From positions 1 through 64,000 of the forward strand of contig CAJTWF010000004.1 of NCBI GenBank assembly GCA_910579965.1: DNA of 64,000 nt. The letters run 5' to 3'. This DNA comes from an uncultured Oscillospiraceae bacterium (lineage in GTDB: Bacteria > Bacillota > Clostridia > Oscillospirales > Oscillospiraceae). Position 1 is the first letter of the stretch; every line of letters begins with the position of its first letter. Position numbers and translations under genes: made by a program. Shown one piece after another: positions 40,377 to 50,163 of the stretch. The notes beneath the pieces were generated by a model that made no database searches, was not told where the DNA came from, and worked only from the letters and a program-made list of their open reading frames with translations.

Positions 40377-42842
40377 ATGAGAGAGGTGATGTCAGTGGCC
40401 CTGGTAGCGAGGGTGGCGGTGGCGGCGGCAACCTACAGCATCGACAAGCCCTACGACTATCTGGTGAGCGAGAGCCTGGCGGAGCGGGCAAAGGCCGGCG
40501 TGCGGGTGACGGTCCCCTTTGGCCGGGGCAACCGGGTCAGCGAGGGGGTCATCCTGGCGCTGGGTCAGGAGAGCAGCCGGCCGGGGCTGAAGCCGCTGCG
40601 GGAGGTTCTGGACGATGAGAGCGTGCTGGGGCCCCTGCAAATCCGGCTGGCCCTGTGGCTCCGGGAGCGGACCTTCTGCACCATCTATGAGGCGGTAAAG
40701 GCCATGCTGCCCGCCGGACTGTGGTACCGGGTGCGGGAGGTCTGCACCCTGGCTGTGGACCGGGAGACGGCCCTGGAGGCCGGCGGCAGCGGCCAGGAGT
40801 GCTGCGTTTTGGAGACCCTGACCGCCCACGGGGGCGAGGCGGAGCTGGAGACGCTCCGCCTCGCCTGCGGCGAGACGGCGGCGGCAGTGGCCCGGGGCCT
40901 GGAGAAGAAAGGGCTTGTGACCATCAGCGCCACCGCCCAGCGGAAGGTGGCGGACAAAAAGGTCCGGCGTGTGACCCTGGCGGTGTCCGTGGAGGAGGCC
41001 ATGGCCGCAGTGGAGCCCAGGCGGCGTTCCGCCCCCATGCGCTATGAGGTGATACGCCTTCTATGTACCACCGGCAGCGCCCTGTCCAGCGACCTCTGTT
41101 ACTTCACCGGCGCGTCGCCCCAGACCCTGCGGAGCCTGGAGAAGAGCGGGCTGGTGACCATGACCGCAGAGGAGGTGCTGCGGGTGCCCCGGCCCGAGAA
41201 GCGGGACACGGGGCCCATCCTCCTCAGCGAGGAGCAGCAGGCGGCCTACGACAGTCTGACCGCCCGCATGGACCAGGGCCAGGCGGCCTGCGCCCTGCTC
41301 TACGGCGTCACCGGCAGCGGCAAGACCTCCGTCTATATCCGCCTGCTCCAGGAGGTGGTCCGCCGGGGAAAGCGGGGCATGGTCCTGGTGCCGGAAATCG
41401 CCCTGACGCCCCAGATGATGTCCCGCTTCGGGGACTGCTTCGGGGACCGGGTGGTGATGCTCCACAGCGGCCTGCGGATGTCGGAGCGGTATGACCAGTG
41501 GAAGCGGGTCCGCCGGGGGGAGGTGGACGTGGTGCTGGGCACCCGCAGCGCCGTATTCGCGCCTCTGGAGAACCTGGGCATGATTATCCTGGACGAGGAG
41601 CACGAGAGCAGCTACCAGTCGGAGAACCCGCCCCGCTACCACGCCCGGGACGTGGCAAAGTTCCTTTGCGCCCAGCACAGCGCCGTTCTGGTGCTTGGCT
41701 CCGCCACGCCGTCGGTGGAGAGCACCTTCCAGGCCCAGCGCGGGGTCTACCAGAAGCTGATCCTCCGCTCCCGGTATAACCGCCAGCCCCTGCCCCGGGT
41801 GGTAATCGCGGACATGCGGGAGGAGGTCCGCGCCGGCAACGCCGGTACGATCAGCGCCCCTCTGCGGCGGGAGCTGGAGAAGAATCTGGCCAGCGGGGAG
41901 CAGAGCATCCTCTTTATCAATCGCCGGGGCAGCAGCCGGATGCTGCTGTGCGGCGAGTGCGGGGAGGCCCCCCAGTGCCCCCGGTGCAGCGTGTCCCTGA
42001 CCTACCACAGCGCCAACCGCCGGCTGATGTGCCACTACTGCGGCCACTCTGAGCGGATGCCGGAGAAGTGCCCGGAGTGCGGGGGGCTGATGAAGCAGGT
42101 GGGAGCGGGGACCCAGCGGGTGGAGGAGGAGCTGCGGGAGCTGTTCCCCGGGACGGAGGTGCTCCGCATGGACGCGGACACCGTGTCCGGCAACCATGAG
42201 GAGCTGCTGGGCCGGTTTGAGCGGAAGCGGATCCCCATCCTCGTGGGCACCCAGATGGTGGCCAAGGGGCTGGATTTTGAGAATGTGACCCTGGTGGGGG
42301 TGCTGGCGGCAGACCTGAGCCTGTATGTGGACAACTTCCGGGCCGCCGAGCGGACCTTCAGCCTGCTCACCCAGGTGGTGGGCCGGGCGGGGCGGGGGAG
42401 CAAGGACGGCCGGGCGGTGATCCAGACCTTCACCCCTGACAACGAGGTCATCACCAGCGCGGCGGCCCAGGACTACAACAGCTTCTACGTCTCGGAGATC
42501 CGCCTGCGGCGGGCCCGGCGGTATCCGCCCTTCTCGGACCTGTTCACCCTGACGGTGACGGGCACGGAGGAGGGGGCGGTGCTCCGGGCGGCGGCCCAGC
42601 TGCGGGAGGCCATGCGGGCCGGTCTGCGCTACCCCACGGCCGCCAACATGTCGGTGGAAATTTTGGGCCCGGCCCCGGCGCCGGTGGTGAAGGTGAACAA
42701 CCGCTACCGCTACCGGCTGGTCTGGGTGGGGCGCAATGATCACGCCACCCGGGAGCTGCTGGGCTACTATATCCGGGCGTTCCACCAGCAAAAGGAGAAC
42801 AGGGGTATGAACCTGTTTGTGGACTGCAACGGGGAGGACTGA
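40377..42842 (+). CDS. priA: Primosomal replication restart helicase PriA
   Basis: An 821-residue 3'-5' helicase that reloads the replisome at stalled forks. The N-terminal DNA 3'-end binding domain includes DKPYDYLV near 24. A winged helix covers about 100-250. Walker A GVTGSGKTSVYIRLL (about 310) and Walker B IILDEEHESSYQSE follow. The zinc-binding block is CGECGEAPQCPRCSVSL and CHYCGHSERMPEKCPECG (about 525-570), and then motif VGRAGRGSKDGR. The ribosome binding site GAGAGGTG (40381-40388) overlaps the first ATG, so ATG 40389 or GTG 40395 may be the true start; the first would lose only four to six residues' worth of sequence. Confidence 0.95.
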   Translation: MREVMSVALVARVAVAAATYSIDKPYDYLVSESLAERAKAGVRVTVPFGRGNRVSEGVILALGQESSRPGLKPLREVLDDESVLGPLQIRLALWLRERTFCTIYEAVKAMLPAGLWYRVREVCTLAVDRETALEAGGSGQECCVLETLTAHGGEAELETLRLACGETAAAVARGLEKKGLVTISATAQRKVADKKVRRVTLAVSVEEAMAAVEPRRRSAPMRYEVIRLLCTTGSALSSDLCYFTGASPQTLRSLEKSGLVTMTAEEVLRVPRPEKRDTGPILLSEEQQAAYDSLTARMDQGQAACALLYGVTGSGKTSVYIRLLQEVVRRGKRGMVLVPEIALTPQMMSRFGDCFGDRVVMLHSGLRMSERYDQWKRVRRGEVDVVLGTRSAVFAPLENLGMIILDEEHESSYQSENPPRYHARDVAKFLCAQHSAVLVLGSATPSVESTFQAQRGVYQKLILRSRYNRQPLPRVVIADMREEVRAGNAGTISAPLRRELEKNLASGEQSILFINRRGSSRMLLCGECGEAPQCPRCSVSLTYHSANRRLMCHYCGHSERMPEKCPECGGLMKQVGAGTQRVEEELRELFPGTEVLRMDADTVSGNHEELLGRFERKRIPILVGTQMVAKGLDFENVTLVGVLAADLSLYVDNFRAAERTFSLLTQVVGRAGRGSKDGRAVIQTFTPDNEVITSAAAQDYNSFYVSEIRLRRARRYPPFSDLFTLTVTGTEEGAVLRAAAQLREAMRAGLRYPTAANMSVEILGPAPAPVVKVNNRYRYRLVWVGRNDHATRELLGYYIRAFHQQKENRGMNLFVDCNGED

Positions 42843-42906
42843 CCGCCTCCCACCAAAAAAAGGGAGGAAAAAGGTTTCATTCCGCCCGAAGGAGGACAAA
42901 ATACAC

Positions 42907-43401
42907 ATGGCAATCCGAAATATTGTGATCCAAGGGGATCCCCTGCTGACCAAGCGGTGCCGGCCCGTGACGGAGTTCAACGCCCGCCTCCATCAGCTGC
43001 TGGACGACATGAGGGACACGCTGACAGAGGCCCAGGGCGCGGGACTGGCCGCCCCCCAGGTGGGGGTGCTCCGCCGTGTGGTGGTGGTGATGGACGATGA
43101 GGACCAGCTGCTGGAGCTGGTGAATCCGGAGATCGTGAGCCAGTCCGGGGAGCAGACCGGCCCGGAGGGGTGCCTGAGCGTCCCGGGCAAGTGGGGGATG
43201 GTCACCCGGCCCTGCCGGGTGAAGGTCCGGGCTCAGGACCGGTTTGGCGCTTGGTTTGAGCGGGAGGGGGAGGAGCTGACCGCCCGCTGCTTCTGCCACG
43301 AGATCGAGCACCTGGACGGCCACCTCTATGTGGAGCACATTGACCACTTCCTCACCGAGGAGGAGCTGGAGGAGTATTTTGGCGAGGAGGACGGAAAGTG
43401 A
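42907..43401 (+). CDS. def: Peptide deformylase
   Basis: A 164-residue metalloenzyme removing the formyl group from nascent proteins. The three family motifs are present: GAGLAAPQVG (about 40), EGCLSVPG (about 93, metal-binding Cys) and CHEIEHLDGHL (about 131, HExxH). The C-terminus is acidic. It lies between priA and fmt. ATG 42907 has GGAGG 11 nt upstream. Its stop overlaps the fmt start. Confidence 0.97.
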   Translation: MAIRNIVIQGDPLLTKRCRPVTEFNARLHQLLDDMRDTLTEAQGAGLAAPQVGVLRRVVVVMDDEDQLLELVNPEIVSQSGEQTGPEGCLSVPGKWGMVTRPCRVKVRAQDRFGAWFEREGEELTARCFCHEIEHLDGHLYVEHIDHFLTEEELEEYFGEEDGK

Positions 43402-44324
43402 GCCTGCGCATCGTGTTTATGGGGACCCCCGCCTTTGCGGTGGCCACCCTGCGCCGTCTGGTGGAGGACAAGTGGGATGTCTGCGCCGTCTACACCGGCC
43501 CGGACAAGCCCAAGAACCGGGGAATGAAGCTGCTGCCAACGCCTGTAAAGGAGTTTGCCGTGACAGCTGGAATCCAGGTGTACCAGCCGGCGTCCTGCCG
43601 GGACGAGGCGGTGCTGGACCAGCTGCGGGACCTTGCGCCGGACGTGATTGTGGTGGCGGCCTACGGAAAGCTGCTGCCGGAGGCGCTGCTGAACATCCCG
43701 CGGCTGGCTACCATCAACGTCCACTCCTCCATCCTGCCCCAGTACCGCGGGGCCGCGCCCATCAACTGGGCGGTGCTCAACGGGGACGAGGAGACCGGCG
43801 TAACCATCCAGTATATGGCCCCCCAGCTGGACGCGGGGGACATTCTGCTGGTGAAGACAACCCCCATTGATCCCCAGGAGGACGCGGGGGAGCTCTATGA
43901 CCGCCTGGCGGTGCTGGGCGGGGAGGCGGCCAGCGAGGCCCTTGCTCGGCTGGAGGCCGGCACGGCCGGAAGGACGCCCCAGATCTACGGACCCCAGTAC
44001 CAGTACGCCTCCATGCTCTCCCGGGAGATGTCCCCCATGGATTTCACCCGGCCCGCCCGGGAGCTGGTCAATCAGGTGCGGGGGCTGATCCCCTGGCCCT
44101 GCGCTTCCACGGATGTGGCCGGTGTGCGCTGGAAGGTGTTCCGGGCCCACGTGGGGGGCGGGACGGCGAAGGCGCCGGGGACCATCCTCTCCGCCGGCCA
44201 GGACGGCATTGCCGTGGCCTGCGGGGACGGGAAGAGCCTGGTGATTACCCAGCTACAGGCGGACGGAGGCCGCCGGATGGCCGCGGGGGACTACCTGCGG
44301 GGGCATCCGGTGGAAGTGGGATAG
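43398..44324 (+). CDS. fmt: Methionyl-tRNA formyltransferase
   Basis: A 308-residue enzyme formylating initiator Met-tRNA with 10-formyl-tetrahydrofolate. IVFMGTPAFAVATL opens the Rossmann fold. The catalytic set is NVHSSILPQYRGAAPINWA (Asn, His) and TGVTIQYMAPQLDAGDIL (Asp). The C-terminal OB-like domain starts near 205. GTG 43398 overlaps the def stop (GTGA), so addition and removal of formyl groups are translationally coupled. Confidence 0.96.
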   Translation: MSLRIVFMGTPAFAVATLRRLVEDKWDVCAVYTGPDKPKNRGMKLLPTPVKEFAVTAGIQVYQPASCRDEAVLDQLRDLAPDVIVVAAYGKLLPEALLNIPRLATINVHSSILPQYRGAAPINWAVLNGDEETGVTIQYMAPQLDAGDILLVKTTPIDPQEDAGELYDRLAVLGGEAASEALARLEAGTAGRTPQIYGPQYQYASMLSREMSPMDFTRPARELVNQVRGLIPWPCASTDVAGVRWKVFRAHVGGGTAKAPGTILSAGQDGIAVACGDGKSLVITQLQADGGRRMAAGDYLRGHPVEVG

Positions 44325-44385
44325 AACCTGCCCGAAGGGCGTCAGAAAGTTCTTTTTGGTTCCTTTGCCTTGCGAGAAAAAGGAA
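44321..44385 (+). repeat. Intergenic repeat with terminator-like end, copy A
   Basis: ATAGAACCTGCCCGAAGGGC, then GTCAGAAAGTTCTTTTTGG and AGAAAAAGGAA. It closely resembles 63768-63822. The GCCCGAAGGGC stem and T-rich/A-rich arms suggest a dispersed intergenic terminator element. It overlaps the fmt stop codon. Confidence 0.65.
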
Positions 44386-44408
44386 TAGAATAATAAGGAA
44401 ACAGGAAA

Positions 44409-45107
44409 ATGCGTTTTTACTATGACTCGATCTACTGGATCATTCTGATTCCAGTATTACTGCTGTCCCTGTACGCCCAGATCCAGGTCAGCTCCAGCTT
44501 CCGGCGCTACAGCCGGGAGCGGAACCGGCGGGGCGTGACGGGGGCCCAGGCGGCCTATGCGGTCCTCAAGGCCCACGGCGTCCATGACGTGGCCATCCGG
44601 CCCTGCCGCGGGGAGCTGACGGACCACTACGATCCCCGGGACAACGCCATCTATCTCTCTGAGCCGGTGTACAACGCCGCCACCGTGGCGGCGGTAGGGG
44701 TGGCCGCCCATGAGGCGGGCCACGCGGTGCAGTACGCGGTGGGGTACGGTCCGGTGCGCCTGCGCACGGCCATCATCCCGGTGACCCAGTTCGGGTCCAA
44801 GTTCGCCTTTGTGGCCCTGATGCTGGGACTGGTGCTGTACTCCCAGCCCATGTTCGGCCTGGGCATCATCCTCTTTGGCGTCACTACGCTGTTTCAGCTG
44901 GTCACCCTGCCGGTGGAGTTCGACGCCTCCGCCCGGGCCCTGGGGACCATCGACGGCACGGGCCTGCTGGAGGGGGAGGAGCGTCGGGGGGCGAAAAAAG
45001 TCCTCACCGCCGCCGCGCTGACCTATGTGGCCGCCCTGCTCATGAGCCTGGTGCAGCTGCTGCGCTACCTGCTCATCTTCGCCGGGCGGGATAACCGGAG
45101 GCGCTGA
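44409..45107 (+). CDS. Zinc metallopeptidase (Zn_peptidase_2 family, membrane)
   Basis: A 232-residue membrane peptidase. It has an N-terminal membrane segment (about 8-23), zinc motif HEAGH near residue 102 (VAAHEAGHAVQYAVGY), two middle segments (about 130-175), FDASARAL, where an acidic residue can supply the third ligand, and a last segment near 205-225. Family members (B. subtilis YugP type) occur in the fmt-rsmB neighbourhood. The substrate is unknown. Its stop overlaps the rsmB start (TGATG). Confidence 0.92.
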   Translation: MRFYYDSIYWIILIPVLLLSLYAQIQVSSSFRRYSRERNRRGVTGAQAAYAVLKAHGVHDVAIRPCRGELTDHYDPRDNAIYLSEPVYNAATVAAVGVAAHEAGHAVQYAVGYGPVRLRTAIIPVTQFGSKFAFVALMLGLVLYSQPMFGLGIILFGVTTLFQLVTLPVEFDASARALGTIDGTGLLEGEERRGAKKVLTAAALTYVAALLMSLVQLLRYLLIFAGRDNRRR

Positions 45108-46417
45108 TGGGGAGCGGAAGAGACGCGGCCCTGGAGGCCCTCACCGCCTGCCGCCGGCTGGACGCGTGGTCCGACGGCAGCATGAAGGCCGCCTGCCGTG
45201 GCCTGGACAGGCGGGAGGCGGCCCTGTGCGCCCGGCTGGCCTACGGCGTGCTGCAAAACCGGGCCCTGCTGGACTTCTACCTGGGCGCGTACTGCGGCTT
45301 CGCCAAGCTGGAGCCCTTTATCCGGGACGTGCTGCGGCTGGGGGCGTATCAAATATTGTATATGGACCGGGTGCCGGACAGCGCCGCCGTGAACGAGGCC
45401 GTGGAGACGGTGAAGCGGAAGAAGCGGCAGCGGGCGGCGGGGCTGGTCAACGCCGTCCTCCGGCGGCTGAGCCGGGAGAAGGACAGCCTGCCGCCCCTGC
45501 CGGCGGGGGACCCGGCGGACCATCTGGCCCTGCGCTACAGCCACCCCCGCTGGCTGGCGGAGCGGCTGCTGGACCTGCTGGGCGGGGAGGAGGCGGAGGC
45601 ATTTCTCCGTCTGGACAACGAGAGCGTCCCCACGGCCATCCAGCGCAACCCCCTCCGGTGTACGGCCCGGGAGCTGACGGACCGGCTGGCGGAGAGCGGG
45701 GGCCGCGTGGAGCCCCACCCCTGGCTGCCGGACTGCTGGCTCCTCTCCGGCGGCGGGGAGCTGGAGACCATGCCCGCCTTTCAGGAGGGGCTCTTCCAGG
45801 TCCAGGACGCCGCCGCCCGGGGGGCGGTGCTGGCCGCCGGGCCCAGACCCGGGGACCGGGTGCTGGACGTGTGCGCCGCGCCCGGGGGAAAGAGCTTCGC
45901 CGCCGCCATGGCTATGGAGGACCGGGGAGAGGTGATTGCCTGCGACATCCACCCCCACAAGCTGGCGCTCATCGAGAAGGGGGCGGCCCGGCTGGGGCTG
46001 GGGTGCGTGCGCGCGGAGCTGGCCGACGGCCGGGAGCGGCGGGAGGCGTGGGCGGGGGCCTTTGACCTTGTTCTCTGCGACGTGCCCTGCTCGGGCCTGG
46101 GCGTGATCCGGAAAAAGCCGGATATCCGCTACAAAGACCCCGCCGCCCTGGCGGGACTGCCCAGGGTGCAGCGGGCCATTCTGGAGAACGCGGCGGCCTA
46201 TGTGCGCCCGGGCGGCGCGCTGCTCTATGCCACCTGTACGGTTCTGCCGGAGGAGAACGAGGACGTGGCGGAGGACTTTCTGACCCGCCACGGGGAATTT
46301 CAGAAGGAGCCCTTCTCCCTGCCCGGCCTGGAGGAGGAGAACGATGGAGCGATGCGCCTGTGGCCCCAGCGCCACGGGACGGACGGCTTCTATGTGTGTA
46401 AAATGAGGAAGAGATGA
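45107..46417 (+). CDS. rsmB: 16S rRNA (cytosine-967-C5)-methyltransferase RsmB
   Basis: A 436-residue AdoMet methyltransferase. The N-terminal NusB-like RNA-binding domain (about 1-140) has AYGVLQNRALLDFYL and DSAAVNEAVETVKRKK. The catalytic domain has DVCAAPGGKSFAAAM (AdoMet), DVPCSGLGVIRKKPD and ATCTVLPEENE, giving the two conserved Cys of m5C enzymes. The last 60 residues are a typical end (GTDGFYVCKMRK). Overlaps both neighbours. Confidence 0.95.
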   Translation: MGSGRDAALEALTACRRLDAWSDGSMKAACRGLDRREAALCARLAYGVLQNRALLDFYLGAYCGFAKLEPFIRDVLRLGAYQILYMDRVPDSAAVNEAVETVKRKKRQRAAGLVNAVLRRLSREKDSLPPLPAGDPADHLALRYSHPRWLAERLLDLLGGEEAEAFLRLDNESVPTAIQRNPLRCTARELTDRLAESGGRVEPHPWLPDCWLLSGGGELETMPAFQEGLFQVQDAAARGAVLAAGPRPGDRVLDVCAAPGGKSFAAAMAMEDRGEVIACDIHPHKLALIEKGAARLGLGCVRAELADGRERREAWAGAFDLVLCDVPCSGLGVIRKKPDIRYKDPAALAGLPRVQRAILENAAAYVRPGGALLYATCTVLPEENEDVAEDFLTRHGEFQKEPFSLPGLEEENDGAMRLWPQRHGTDGFYVCKMRKR

Positions 46418-47445
46418 GCGCAGACATACGATCCATGACCCTGGAGGAGCTGACAGAGGCCCTGGGGGAGATGGGGGAGCCCGCCTTCCGGGGCCGTCAG
46501 GTGTTCGCCTGGCTCCACCGGGGCGTCCGCTCCTTTGACGAGATGAGCGACATATCCAAGTCCCTGCGGGAGAGGCTGGGGGAGCGGTTTTCCCTCAGCG
46601 GTCCCGCCGTGGCCAGAAAGCAGGTGTCCCAGGCGGACGGCACGGTGAAGTACCTCTGGGAGTTTCCCGACGGCAACTGCATTGAGACCGTGCTCATGCG
46701 CTACCGCCACGGCAACACGGTCTGCATCTCCAGCCAGGTGGGGTGCCGCATGGGCTGCGCCTTCTGCGCCTCCACCCTGGGGGGCAGGGTGCGGGATCTG
46801 ACGGCGGGGGAGATGGCGGAGCAGGTGATCTTCACCCAGGCGGACAGCGGCCTGGAGGTGTCCAACATCGTGCTCATGGGCATCGGCGAGCCCATGGACA
46901 ACCTGGACAACGTGCTGCGGTTTCTGGAGCTGGTGAATCATCCCCAGGGCCTGAACATCGGTATGCGGCACATCAGCCTTTCCACCTGCGGGGTCATCCC
47001 CGGCATCCGCCGTCTGGCGGAGCTGGGATTGCAGCTGACGCTGTCGGTGTCCCTCCACGCGCCGGACAGCGAGACCAGGAGCCGGATCATGCCCGTGAAC
47101 CGGGCCTACGATGTGGAGGCGCTGTTCGGGGCCTGCCACGAGTACTTCCAGAGGACAGGCCGGCGCATCAGCTTCGAGTACGCCATGATCGACGGCGTCA
47201 ACGACGCGGACTGGCAGGCGGATCTGATCGTCAGACGGCTGCGGGGGATGCCGGGGCATGTGAACCTGATCCCCCTCAACGACGTATCCGAGAGCCCCTT
47301 CAAGCCCAGCCGCCGGACCCGGCAGTTCCAGCGCCGGCTGGAGAGCCAGGGCGTCACGGCCACTGTGCGCCGGAGCCTGGGCGGGGACATCGACGCCAGC
47401 TGCGGCCAGCTGCGCCGGAAAGCAATGGAGAAAGAGGGACAGTGA
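46414..47445 (+). CDS. rlmN: Dual-specificity 23S rRNA/tRNA adenine-C2 methyltransferase RlmN
   Basis: A 343-residue radical SAM enzyme methylating A2503 of 23S rRNA and A37 of some tRNAs. GCRMGCAFCASTLGG carries the CxxxCxxC cluster motif. The methyl-carrier and resolving Cys positions are conserved (C-terminal SCGQLR, about 331). GIGEPMDNLDNV, STCGVIPGI and SLHAPDSETRS are family blocks. Its ATG overlaps the rsmB stop. Confidence 0.97.
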   Translation: MSADIRSMTLEELTEALGEMGEPAFRGRQVFAWLHRGVRSFDEMSDISKSLRERLGERFSLSGPAVARKQVSQADGTVKYLWEFPDGNCIETVLMRYRHGNTVCISSQVGCRMGCAFCASTLGGRVRDLTAGEMAEQVIFTQADSGLEVSNIVLMGIGEPMDNLDNVLRFLELVNHPQGLNIGMRHISLSTCGVIPGIRRLAELGLQLTLSVSLHAPDSETRSRIMPVNRAYDVEALFGACHEYFQRTGRRISFEYAMIDGVNDADWQADLIVRRLRGMPGHVNLIPLNDVSESPFKPSRRTRQFQRRLESQGVTATVRRSLGGDIDASCGQLRRKAMEKEGQ

Positions 47446-47447
47446 CT

Positions 47448-48182
47448 ATGATGAACGTATGGGGCATGACTGACGTGGGCCTGATCCGCAGCGAGAATCA
47501 GGACGCCTATGCGGTTCGTGCGGAGGACGGATTCACCGTGTGCGTGGTCTGCGACGGCATGGGCGGCCCCGGAGGGGGCCGGCTGGCCAGCTCCCTGGCC
47601 GTGGACGCCTTCCTCTCCTCCTGCATGGCCAATCTCCGGCCGGACATGACGGCCCAGCAGGTTCAGGAGGTGGCGGAGTTCGCCGTGGCGGCCGCCAATA
47701 CGGCGGTCTATGAGCGGTCCGTCCGGGACGGACTGCGGGGCATGGGCACCACCCTGGTCTCTGCGGTGGCCTGGGGGGAGCAGGCTCTTCTGAGCAACGT
47801 GGGGGACAGCCGGGCCTATGTGATCCGCCCCGGGGGGGGCGGCATCTCCCGGGTCACCAAGGACCACTCCCTGGTGGAGCGGCTGGTGGACAAGGGGGCC
47901 ATCACGGCCGAGGAGGCCCGCAGCTACCCGGGCCGCAACCTCATCACCCGGGCCCTGGGGCCGGATCCGGAGGCGCTCAGCGACAGCTATCGGATTGACC
48001 TCCGGCCGGGGGACTACCTCCTGCTGTGTACCGACGGTCTGGTGTCCACGGCCACAGACCAGGAGATGGAGCGGGAAATTCTGCGGGGGGACGACAACGC
48101 CTGCCTGGACCGGCTGCTGGACATCGCCAGGGACCAGGGCGCGCCGGACAACGTGACCGCCGTGCTGCTGCGGCAGCAGTGA
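47448..48182 (+). CDS. stp: PP2C-type Ser/Thr protein phosphatase (Stp/PrpC)
   Basis: A 244-residue metal-dependent phosphatase that reverses PrkC. MTDVGLIRSENQDAY, VVCDGMGGPGGG (metal-binding Asp), LSNVGDSRAYVIRPG, LLCTDGL and GAPDNVTAVLL are the PPM motifs in order. Placed just before prkC, the standard pair. Start taken as ATG 47448; ATG 47451 is equally possible. Confidence 0.95.
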   Translation: MMNVWGMTDVGLIRSENQDAYAVRAEDGFTVCVVCDGMGGPGGGRLASSLAVDAFLSSCMANLRPDMTAQQVQEVAEFAVAAANTAVYERSVRDGLRGMGTTLVSAVAWGEQALLSNVGDSRAYVIRPGGGGISRVTKDHSLVERLVDKGAITAEEARSYPGRNLITRALGPDPEALSDSYRIDLRPGDYLLLCTDGLVSTATDQEMEREILRGDDNACLDRLLDIARDQGAPDNVTAVLLRQQ

Positions 48183-48201
48183 AGAGAAAGGATGCTTGAC
48201 T

Positions 48202-50163
48202 ATGGAACGATACATAGGAAAGATGCTGGATAACCGCTATGAGATCCTGGAGGTCATCGGAACCGGGGGCATGGCGGTGGTCTTCAAGGCCAAGTGCCAC
48301 CGGCTGAACCGTCTGGTTGCCATCAAGATGCTCAAAAGGGACCTGAGCGAGGACGCGGAGTTCCGCCGCCGGTTCCACGACGAGTCCCAGGCCGTAGCCA
48401 TGCTCTCCCACCCCAATATTGTGGCGGTGTACGACGTGAGCCGGGGCGGTGACATGGACTATATTGTCATGGAGCTCATCGACGGCATCACCCTCAAGCA
48501 GTACATGGCCCGGCGGGGGAAGCTCAACTGGCCGGAGGCCCTCCACTTCATCACCCAGATCATGCGGGGCCTCGGCCACGCCCACAGCCGGGGCATCATC
48601 CACCGGGACATCAAGCCCCAGAACATCATGGTGCTGCGGGACGGCACGGTAAAGGTGATGGACTTCGGCATCGCCTGCCTCTCCAACGGCGCCAACCCCT
48701 CCAACGAGGCCATCGGCTCCGTCCACTATATCTCCCCCGAGCAGGCCAAGGGGGAGTATACCGACAACCGCAGCGACATCTACTCCGCCGGCGTGGTGCT
48801 CTACGAGATGCTCACCAGCCGCCTCCCCTTTGAGGGGGACAGCCCCATGGCCGTGGCCATCCAGCACTTCAGCGCCGTGCCCCTGAGCCCCCGGGAGCTG
48901 AACCCGGATATCCCCGAGGCCCTGGAGCAGATCTGCATGAAGGCCATGACCGCGGACCGGAACCGGCGCTACTCCTCCGCCGACGAGATGCTCTCCGACC
49001 TGGAGGCCTTCCGGAAGGACCCCACGGTGAGCTTTGACTACTCCGCCGAGGACCTGCGCCGGGAGCGGGACAGGGAGGACGAGCCCACCCAGAACATCCC
49101 CAACGTGGGAGCGGCCCGTCCCCGGCCTGTCCGGTACGCGCCGCCCCCCCTGGAGGAGGACGACGAGGAGGACGACCGGCGGGGAGGCGGCTGGTGGAAG
49201 GTGCTGCTGCTGATCGTCCTGGTGGCGGCGGTGGGCTACTTCGGCGTCACCCGGCTCTACCAGGGCATCATGGACAGCTTTGCCCAGCAGGAGATCCCCG
49301 AGTATACGGTGCCCAGCGTGGTGGGCAAGACCGTGGAGGAGGCCATGGCCCTGGAGGAGATCGAGGGTGTGTTTGAGATCGTGGAGAACAGCGTCCACGA
49401 GTACAGCACCCAGTACCCGGCGGGCCAGATCATCAAGCAGGACCCGGAGGCGGACCGGATCAAGAAGACCGCCAGCACGGAGCTGATCCCCATCACCGTG
49501 ACGGTGAGCATGGGCAGCCGCAGTGAGGCCATGCCCAATCTGGTGGGCCAGGAGGGCCGGGGCGCCCGGCTGATCCTGGAGCAGACCAAGGGACTGAGCG
49601 AGCTGAATCTGGTCATCAGCGAGGGGGAGGAGGAGTACAACGACGACGTGCCCGCTGGCTATGTGGCCCGGACGGAGCCGGCGGAGGGCGCGGAGCTCAG
49701 CGAGGGGGACCAGGTGACGCTGTACCTCAGCCTGGGGCCGGAGATCAAGTACTCCACCATGGTGTCCTGCCTGGGTCAGGACATGGAGGAGGTCCGGCGG
49801 CTGATGGAGGAGCTCCATCTGAAGGCGGAGTTTGTCAAGGAGGAGAGCGCCAAGCCGGCGGGGCAGGTGATCCGCCAGAGCGTGGAGCCCAACACGGAGG
49901 TGGAGGAGGGGACCACCATCACCTTCACCTACAGCGATGGGGAGAAGCTGATCTCCAAGACCGTGGGCTTCAATGTGCCCTTCAGTCCGGAGGACGTGCA
50001 TGTGGAGATCCTCCTGGACGAGGTTGTGGCCTATGAGAAGGACCTGCCCGGCGACTACGGCCGGCTGGAGGCGGTGATCCAGGCCAAGCCCGGGGAGCAC
50101 CGGATCCGCATCCTGGCCGACGGCCAGCAGTGGTCGGACGAGACGGTGACGTTCAGTGAGTAG
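48202..50163 (+). CDS. prkC: Ser/Thr protein kinase PrkC with PASTA repeats
   Basis: A 653-residue transmembrane kinase sensing peptidoglycan fragments or lipid II. Gly loop GTGGMAVVFKA (about 18). VAIKMLKRDL holds the ATP lysine. HRDIKPQNIM (about 133) and DFGIA follow, with an acidic linker of about 300-330. The membrane segment VLLLIVLVAAVGYFGV is near 333-350. Three PASTA repeats start at about 370 (VPSVVGKTVEEAM), 442 (MPNLVGQEGRGAR) and 515 (MVSCLGQDMEEVR), and a C-terminal beta-rich end follows. ATG 48202; overlaps rsgA by 8 nt. Confidence 0.96.
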   Translation: MERYIGKMLDNRYEILEVIGTGGMAVVFKAKCHRLNRLVAIKMLKRDLSEDAEFRRRFHDESQAVAMLSHPNIVAVYDVSRGGDMDYIVMELIDGITLKQYMARRGKLNWPEALHFITQIMRGLGHAHSRGIIHRDIKPQNIMVLRDGTVKVMDFGIACLSNGANPSNEAIGSVHYISPEQAKGEYTDNRSDIYSAGVVLYEMLTSRLPFEGDSPMAVAIQHFSAVPLSPRELNPDIPEALEQICMKAMTADRNRRYSSADEMLSDLEAFRKDPTVSFDYSAEDLRRERDREDEPTQNIPNVGAARPRPVRYAPPPLEEDDEEDDRRGGGWWKVLLLIVLVAAVGYFGVTRLYQGIMDSFAQQEIPEYTVPSVVGKTVEEAMALEEIEGVFEIVENSVHEYSTQYPAGQIIKQDPEADRIKKTASTELIPITVTVSMGSRSEAMPNLVGQEGRGARLILEQTKGLSELNLVISEGEEEYNDDVPAGYVARTEPAEGAELSEGDQVTLYLSLGPEIKYSTMVSCLGQDMEEVRRLMEELHLKAEFVKEESAKPAGQVIRQSVEPNTEVEEGTTITFTYSDGEKLISKTVGFNVPFSPEDVHVEILLDEVVAYEKDLPGDYGRLEAVIQAKPGEHRIRILADGQQWSDETVTFSE